64,000 nucleotides of DNA from assembly GCF_040183065.1 (NCBI RefSeq), contig NC_091125.1, positions 129,897,121-129,961,120 on the forward strand. Direction: 5' to 3'. The translations under genes were made by a program, and so were the position numbers. How positions within the stretch are numbered: the stretch's first letter is position 1; every line of letters starts with the position of its first letter. This stretch comes from Periplaneta americana (lineage: Eukaryota > Arthropoda > Insecta > Blattodea > Blattidae). The notes below the pieces were generated by a model. That model did no database searches and had not been told where the DNA came from. It worked only from the letters and a program-made list of their open reading frames with translations. Positions 57,358 to 64,000 of this stretch are shown in pieces.

Positions 57358-58499
57358 GGGCTATTCCATCTCAAATCGACCGAAATATAGAGAAAATTGA
57401 CCTTGCAATTTTTAAATACAATGAAACTTTTTCTGTCCGTAGACAACTATGATACAATGCTTTGTGCAAAGTTTGAGGCATCAGAACTTCATAGTGTTTA
57501 GATTAAAAATATGTTAATTTATCGTATTTTCATAAAATTAGCAACTTTAAATTGTTGTGGCTCCAAAACCCTTTCACCCAATGATCAAAATCATGGTTTA
57601 TTTTGATGCTGAAAAGTTAAAGTTTATATTGACATGTAAACAGTTTTTCTTACATTTTTATGGATATGGAGAAATTTAGATTTTTCTTAATTAAGACACC
57701 TTTGCCCACGAAAAAATATTTTTAAAATATATGGTTAGATTCCGCATTGAAAGTACAAACAAACACGTATTTTTTATTGGTGCAACGTTAATAAGAAAGT
57801 ATTGAAAAATCGAACAAAGAAAATAAATAGTACGCGCGTGAGCTAACCAGCTGACTGTGAGGCGGGAGCTAGCCTAGGCAAGCAAGGCCAGGATACATAA
57901 ACACGTGATGTTTCGTCTAGTAGAGCATAGCTGGGCTAGCTTTATCACAGGTTTTCGTAAACACAGGAGTAAAATGACGCCCAGCGCTCGCTTATCTTCA
58001 TCTCTCGGCCAGTCCGTGCTGTGTTGCGCCTTTCAAGTCTAGGCGTGTGAAAATAATTTATTTAATACCCCCGAAACTTATTGCCGTGACACTAAGCGAA
58101 CAATGCCGAATCCCTCTTAATAATGCAAGGTTTTTCTCAATATTTTTTTTACATTTTTACAAATGAGCAAAAAGACTAAAACTAAGTAAAATCAGATTAT
58201 CTGTCTCTCTGTATACAATAAAAATAAGGATTACTTCTTATCATAACCTACCAAATGTCAGCTTCAAAATGAGCTCTCGTTCAGTGTTCTGCAGTAAATG
58301 GTTCCAGAGTTCTGAGCGCTAAAAGAGGCTTGTTTTTCTAAAATACGCTAAATTTGTCGCTCAACAATACGAAAACCGTTTGACTTTCGATAGTATATTT
58401 TTGCAAATGCACTCTCCTCAGCACCTTGTATAAATAGGGAAAAAATTAGAGTATAAAAATGCGAGGTTTTTTACTCATCGATTTCATATGGAATAGCCC
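57358..58499. mobile_element. MITE-like element, GGGCTATTCCAT ends, TTAT duplication
   Basis: GGGCTATTCCATCTCAAATC at the left and GGGCTATTCCATATGAAATC read inward from the right are ~22-bp terminal repeats. TTAT precedes and follows (57354-57357, 58500-58503). It lies precisely in the right arm of the Tc1-like fold-back; removing it restores the arm's symmetry. The 1.14-kb interior has no recognised coding frame. Confidence 0.75.
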
Positions 58500-59037
58500 T
58501 TATGGAGAGGCGTCCTTAAACTTTTGCTAGGGGCTGTACTGTACCTTTAACATTTTTAGAAATTATTAAAAATTTCATTTTCAATTTGACGTCAATCTCC
58601 CTTGATTGTTAATCAATATGTGATTTGTAGTAATGAAAACTGACTATAAAAGCCATATGTGCAGAGGGGGAAAAACATTATCTGTTTCAAGAAACCATGC
58701 TAGTATACAGTATCCACTATAGTAAGGCTAGCCAGAAGTAGCGGGTGGACTAGATATACTCCCACATCATCTTTCCTACATCGCTTATCTTCAATAGATC
58801 AGTACGAAAAATCATATTCTGATTATAAGTACTACTGAATTTATATACAGTAGGCCTATGTACTTTTTTATTGAGATGCGTTATTATGGTACCCGTAAAT
58901 ATAAGCCAACCCAAAACAACGACGTCATGCTCTGTTACCAAACGTTATACCTGTTTACTGTTCCGTTTACATTCTACATGGAGATAGAATGGATCGGTTT
59001 AAATATCTAAAAAAAAAAAAGTGTTCCTATAATTATT

Positions 59038-59353
59038 ATACAAATCTGGCTTTCAGGTAGTAGCTCCCTGTAAAGCAGGTTTGAATAATTTCAAGGAAAA
59101 ATTGTTCCGGGGCCGGTATCGATCCCGGGACCCTTCGCTTAGCGCACGAACGCTCTACCGACTGAGCTACCCCAGGAACTATACAAGATACCGTCACAAT
59201 TTTTCCTTTTATATCCACACAATTCACATGAGCTGACAAGACTCCAGAACTCAACTGTGAGTGCACACAAATACTGTGTGACTTTAAATTGTGGCGAAGG
59301 GTGCCGGGATCGATACCCGGCCGCGGAACAATTTTCCCTTGAAATTATTCAAA
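59038..59353 (-). mobile_element. tRNA-like fold-back SINE with 12-bp duplications
   Basis: CCTATAATTATT flanks the insertion (59026-59037, 59354-59365). Inverted arms of about 58 bp lie at 59082-59139 and 59296-59353, again centred on the B-box half (ggtatcgatcccggga / gggatcgatacccgg). Between them are the rest of a tRNA-like sequence and a body shared with 52800-52885 (tatccacacaattcacatga, ctgtgtgactttaaattgtg). It is the same architecture as 15387-15549 with a longer loop. Confidence 0.85.
59107..59176 (-). other. tRNA-like sequence in SINE
   Basis: The minus strand reads cctggggtagctcagtcggt (A box), then agagcgttcgtgcgctaagc and a B box in gatcgatacc. D stem GCTC/GAGC and anticodon stem TTCGT/GCGAA can pair. 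The loop GCGCTAA would give GCT, but base 33 is C and the T stem is one pair short. A tRNA-derived promoter, not a functional tRNA. Confidence 0.7.
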
Positions 59354-59685
59354 CCTATAATTATTGTTTATATAACAGCGCACGGAAATGTAGTGACTAA
59401 CACGTCCGTCTTTGTAGTTGGGACGTTCGGGATTCGATCCCAGGGGCCGTTTATCCTGATTTGCTTCAGAGTAAGTAAACACTACTCCCTTCCACCAGCT
59501 AAAATTCTACATGATGGAAAGACCGCTCCCCTCCTAGCTAAAACCTAAAACATCAGTATATGGACAGTACAGCCGATAGGAACTGAATATAGGTCGTCAC
59601 TACTGTCTGTTGGAGGACACGTGACAACTAGTTAATGTTTGTAAACAAAACGCACGGACCAAGGATGCCTATCCTGATACAGCTA

Positions 59686-59899
59686 GGGGAGAGTCGGGTA
59701 GTATCGGACATCGGGTAATATCGGACAGTGAGTTTCTTTCGTCTACCACACGATGATAGTACCTGATTAATATGGTTACGTTTCTGTGATGTCGCATAGA
59801 GAAACGTAACCATGTCATTCAGGTACTACCATATGGTGGTAGAAGAAAGAAACGCACTGTCCGATACTACCCGATGTCCGATACTACCCGACTCTCCCC
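59686..59899. mobile_element. 214-bp MITE, fully palindromic
   Basis: The ends GGGGAGAGTCGGGTAGTATC / GATACTACCCGACTCTCCCC are flanked by TA on both sides. Nearly the whole element is an inverted repeat, including tandem cggacatcgggta / cggacagtg units and inner gttacgtttct / agaaacgtaac. No coding frame. Confidence 0.85.
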
Positions 59900-60548
59900 T
59901 ACTTTATCCGAACCTTATTAATCATAAACTGGTGAATAAATTTCATGTGACAGGAAATGTTCAAATTAAGAGATCTGGATGTCAGGTTATGTTTCTCACC
60001 GAAGAATGTGTGAATGATATTACTTAATACCTAATTTAGGTAATTTCCCGACAAGAGCTCTTCTGCAGCGAACAGGAATTTCTTTTGGTTCTGTACTCAC
60101 AGCTACGACATTATTGAAAATAAAACTGTTTATAATTATGTTGTGCATTATAAGAAACTGTTAATGCTGATAAGCATGAAAAACTTAAACAATTATATTA
60201 ATAGATCTGAATTTCACAGTCACAACATGAGTTATTATTACCTTCCGGTTGCAGTTGCTGTGTCCAGTTTAAAATCATCTTGCTACGTTGCCAATAGAAA
60301 AGCCCTTTTATGTTACTGAGAAATTTTTCGACTCTTCTGTAGATATGAGAAATTTTTTTACACTTCTGTAGATCTGAGAAAATTTTTGACATTTCTGTAG
60401 ACAGTATTTTTTAGTAGTGTACCTTGTTAATGTTAGTTTTGTTTTTATCTTATTTTAAATGTATTGAACTGAATTGAAAGAGAGGAAAACTGGAAAAGAA
60501 ACTTTAAAAGGTACACGAAAATGCGTCGGGTCTGAGAAAACTGAATAT

Positions 60549-60608
60549 GTAAGCTCCAAGCCTGTTGGCCACTTGTCTCATCCGGATTTCGCTACTGCAC
60601 TGAATAAA
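60549..60608 (+). repeat. short dispersed repeat, copy 2 (family R3)
   Basis: aagctccaagcctgttggcc acttgtctc to gctactgcactgaataaaat; complementary to 35336-35400. Confidence 0.6.
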
Positions 60609-60705
60609 ATCTTTTTTTTAATGTATTTGCTCTGGCTTTGCTTTATATTCATCTTTGTTGTTATAGTTCATAACTGTCTATAGCATCATTCTCGATGGTT
60701 ACGGT

Positions 60706-60732
60706 AATAAATGAATGAATAAATAAATACTC

Positions 60733-60775
<43 letters not shown>

Positions 60776-60792
60776 GTAAATATGTAAGTACA

Positions 60793-60863
<71 letters not shown>

Positions 60864-61635
60864 GTGAGTGAATGAATAAACAAATGAATAAGTGAATAAT
60901 GAACGAATAAGTGTATAAATAAATAAATGAATGAATGAATGAATGAATAAATACATAAGTAAATAAATAAACAAATGAATAGGTGAATAAAAAGAATAAG
61001 TGGATAAAAATGAACAAGTGAATAAATAAATGAATAAGTAGATAAATAAGTGAATAAATGAATAAATAGATAAGTGAATAAGTAAATAAATAAATAAATA
61101 ATAAATAAATATATAGGTACGTAAGTGAATTAATGAATAAATAAATAAATAAATAAATAAGTGAATAAGTAAGTGAATAAATAAACAAATGAATAAGTGA
61201 ATAAGTAAATAAATAAGTAAATAAATAAACAAATTAATACGTGAATAAAATGAATAAGTGAATAAAAATAAACAAGTGAATAACTAAATGAATAAGTGGA
61301 TAAATAAATAAGTAAATAAATGAATAAATAGATATGTGAATAAATAAATAAACAAATAAGTAAATACATAAATTCATAAATAAATACGTAATTAGATAAG
61401 TGAATAAATGAATGGGTAACCGAACGAACGGACAAACAAAAGAATGAATGAATAAATAGTGAATAAATAAATAAATAAATAAGTTAATAAAAATGAACAA
61501 ACAGACGAGCAAACAAGTAAGTAAATAAGTGAATAAATAAATGAATATATAAATAAATAGTCTATTTGAATAAACAAGTGAATAACTAATTACATGAATA
61601 AGTGAATAAGTAAATAAGTTAGTAAATATATGATT
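60706..61635. repeat. ~930-bp tetranucleotide array
   Basis: Nearly continuous TAAA units with interspersed TGAA, TAAG, CAAA and occasional TGAG variants. Purer (TAAA)n blocks lie at 60735-60865 and around 61140. Because the period is 4, all three frames of the minus strand stay open for long stretches (I, Y, L, F, S, H only). These are not genes. Confidence 0.95.
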
Positions 61636-62095
61636 TTGCACCTCTATTTTGGTAATTTTGCCCATTTTCAAAAAGATTCTACTAGAGCACGTACAGCCAA
61701 TTTTTCAGTGAAAGCAATTCATGAAGTTCGGAAGGAGACTTACGGATGAAACCTGACATCTCTAACTTTACGAAACTGCATACTGTTACACCTTGAGGGA
61801 AATAATATAATAAGACCTGAAGGGTCACTTATTCCGAAGCTTCTGTTACGCCTGGCTACTCCAAAGAACTGAACATGGAGTCCTAATTTCCTCTATATCG
61901 TGCATAAATTTTATCTTTCACGCTGGCGGATGTAGAGCGAAAATGGCAGTGTACAGCTCAGTTGCCCATATACGAGCGTGGAAATGTGAAATGTATGCCC
62001 TGTAATATTAGCTATATTATAACAATGGGTCAAATTAACCATCCGAAGAGACCTGAAAATACTGATAACATAAATGTATAAAAATATGTAATTTA
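61636..62095. other. no gene recognised
   Basis: AT-rich, no recognised feature. Confidence 0.35.
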
Positions 62096-62510
62096 TATGG
62101 GGTGTGGTAAATCACTTAGTCATTTATTCTACGGGTATATAAGATTATTGAAAAGTAATTTACATTTTGACGTCGCCATAACCTTTTTAAAAATTAAGAT
62201 ATACACAAAACAAGAGCACACTTATACTCGTAAAGATACGGGGTTTATTGGATTCAGTTTAAATATTGAATATGTCCGTCGTTTTGTCCTTCAACAAGCA
62301 ACAATCTTTCTTCTATGTTGTGAACAGCATTTACTAATACCTCTGGTGGAATATCTTAAATTTGTTGCGAAATCGCATGTTTTAGTTCGTAGGTAGTCGT
62401 AGGATTAGTTAAAAAACTCTGTTTTTGAATCAAGCCCATAGACTAAAATCTGCTGGATTGATATCAGGGCAACGCGATGGCCAGGAGTTAAGTAAATTAT
62501 GTTTTGTTCT
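62096..62510 (-). pseudogene. mariner/Tc-type transposase C-terminal fragment
   Basis: The minus strand reads NSWPSRCPDINPADFSLWA, FKNRVFLTNPTTTYELKHAI, SQQI, then DIPPEVLVNAVHNIEERLLL and VEGQNDGHIQYLN with TAA. WPSRxPDxxPxDFxLW..xK.xVF and the IPPExLxxxVxxxxxRL...xxGGHxxxL tail are the standard C-terminus of insect Tc/mariner-like transposases. At least three stops (after LWA, after SQQI, final). A sister fragment of another family is at 28060-28350. Confidence 0.8.
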
Positions 62511-62739
62511 AAATTTTCGTATGCCGTTTGTTAAACTTCCTAACATTCATAAAAACATTGAACAAGACTAATTTGATCTTGTAAAGTCAAAACCATTTTT
62601 AAACACAGTCAATTATAATGATTAAAAAATGCAATAAGATGTAAATTTAATTTTGACACATTATAAACAAAACCTGTTACCATTTAACCAAATCCAATGA
62701 ATGTGATCAAATCCCGTTGTTCGATGCATACAAATGTGT

Positions 62740-63617
62740 TACTTACTGACTTACTGGCTTTTAAGGAACCCGGAGGTTCATTGTCGCCCTCACATAAGCC
62801 CGCTATTGGTCCCTATCCTGAGCAAGATCAATCCAGTCTCTATCATCATATCCCACCTCCCTCAAATCCATTTTAATATTATCTTCCCATCTACGTCTCG
62901 GTCTCCCCAAAGGTCTTTTTCCCTCCGGCCTCCCATCTAACACTCTATATGTATTTCTGGATTCGCCCGTACGTGCTACATCTCAAACGTCTGGATTTAA
63001 TGTTCCTAATTATATCAGGTGAGGAATACAATGCGTGCAGTTCTATATTGTGTAACTTTCTCCATTCTCCTGTAACTTCACCCCTCTTAGCCCCAAATAT
63101 TTTTCTAAGAACCTTGTTCTCAAACACCCTTAACCTATGTTCCTCTCTCAAAATGAGAGTCCAAGTTTCACAACCATAAAGAACAACCGGTAATACAACT
63201 GTTTTATAAATTCTAACTTTCAGATATTTTGACAGCAGACTGGATGATAAAAGCTTCTCAACCGAATAATAACAGGCATTTCCCATATTTATTCTGTGTT
63301 TAATTTCCTTCCGAGTATCATTTATATTTGTTACTGTTGCTACCAGGTATTTGAATTTTTCCACCTCTTCAAAGGATAAACTTCCAATTTGTATATTTCC
63401 ATTTCGTGCAATATTCCCGTCACGAGACATAATCATATACTTTGTCTTTTCGGGATTTACTTGCAAACCTAACGCTTTACTTGATTCAAGTAAAATTCCC
63501 GTATTTTCCCTAATCGTTTGTGGATTTTCTCCTAACATATTCACGTCATCCGCATAGACAAGAAGCTGATGTAGGCTAACCCGTTCAATTACAAACCCTC
63601 TCTGTTATCCTGGACTT
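62740..63617 (-). pseudogene. LINE reverse transcriptase, 5'-truncated copy B
   Basis: Same family as 1475-2808. It starts just upstream of the catalytic [14 protein letters not shown] (about 63560) and continues through [61 protein letters not shown] and NIKSRRLR. There a 10-nt deletion removes the WAGHV region and shifts the frame (about 62985). The last 240 bp to the (TAAG) tail are still recognisable. Unlike copy A it keeps the Glu of TGEW. The truncation point is near 63617. Confidence 0.88.
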
Positions 63618-64000
63618 TACCATTTTTTATATAGGTCTACGTTAATTTTTAAAAATGTTATACCTATTTCAAGATGTAACTTATTTTTAAATAACCATAT
63701 ACTGTGATTTGCAAACAGTAACGAATTATAATGTTCGTGGAACTTGTATAACCTAGCAGTCTAAACCTACATTATATACTTAAGAAACAAAAATGGTTAA
63801 GATATAAATGATTGCTTTGGCTATACCTACATAAGTTCTGAGGGAGAAACATTAATTCTTTTCGTCCAATCGCCATTTCTGATCAGCCCTTGTACAATTT
63901 TAATAACCTATAACTACTAGTTATTAGTTCACAATAAAACAACATCATTAAATTAAAAAATAATTATGATTGAAGTAACATATACACCAAATGTTCATGT
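63618..64000. other. no gene recognised
   Basis: AT-rich sequence to the window edge, no recognised feature. Confidence 0.35.

Larger units (their letters stand above)
56323..58536. mobile_element. Tc1-like fold-back element with two nested insertions
   Basis: The outer ends CAGCTCCTACCGAAAGTTTA and CAGCCCCTAGCAAAAGTTTA (read inward from the right), then aggacacccctccat, are flanked by TA (56321-56322, 58537-58538). Arms of about 230-250 bp (56323-56580 and about 57130-57357 plus 58500-58536) are inverted repeats. Two other elements interrupt it: the CACAGTCTAG MITE at 56600-56782 and a 1.14-kb element at 57358-58499. No transposase recognised in the interior. Confidence 0.78.

Noticed and set aside
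59107-59176. Functional tRNA-Ser (GCT)
   Set aside because: No long variable arm as required for tRNA-Ser, a T stem one pair short, and it is embedded in a repeat family.
60661-61671. Several overlapping minus-strand frames of 60-175 codons rich in I, Y, L, F
   Set aside because: They are translations of a tetranucleotide array that stays open in every frame; no family motif or start context.

Overview
This is repeat-dominated, AT-rich genomic DNA from an insect. The retroposon families point to a cockroach or termite (Blattodea), most likely the American cockroach: LINE 3' ends running into (TAAG)n, and tRNA-derived SINEs with the 'gagcaaatgctgggtaac' type body. The species name rests on recalled family resemblance, not on a search. 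No bacterial-style operons are present. Almost every longer open frame belongs to a transposable element.

One host gene is clear: mRpL10 (uL10m, large subunit of the mitochondrial ribosome). Four coding exons on the + strand lie at 12092-12300, 19056-19166, 23553-23751 and 27013-27236, and their splice phases agree. A poly(A) signal follows at 27448. The short first exon with the start codon and promoter was not found. The introns (6.8, 4.4 and 3.3 kb) are filled with mobile DNA, including a complete hAT transposon at 13445-17656 with 8-bp target-site duplications.

Upstream flank (1-12 kb): a mariner fragment, a tRNA-SINE, a 5'-truncated LINE, a 1.1-kb long inverted repeat, a piggyBac relic, a degenerate LINE reverse transcriptase and a MITE just before exon 2. 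Downstream flank (28-64 kb): mariner/Tc relics, a TTAA-flanked element, a ~1-kb minisatellite, a hAT relic split by a LINE, Penelope-like remnants with inverted pseudo-LTRs, and a PIF/Harbinger-like element stuffed with SINEs and a LINE. There is also a 2.66-kb element with CACTA ends that encodes an uncharacterised protein family, several fold-back MITEs, and a ~930-bp tetranucleotide array.

The most unusual signals are three retroposon-like insertions with 12-15-bp target duplications in which tRNA-like modules form long inverted repeats (15387-15549, 54341-54962, 59038-59353). Next are the CACTA-ended element (42944-45601) and two internally deleted LINE derivatives sharing the same 37-nt 5' module (36918-37262, 41364-41575). 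The elements interact mainly by nesting: a SINE in the hAT transposase, a LINE in another hAT, and two DNA elements inside one Tc1-like fold-back element.
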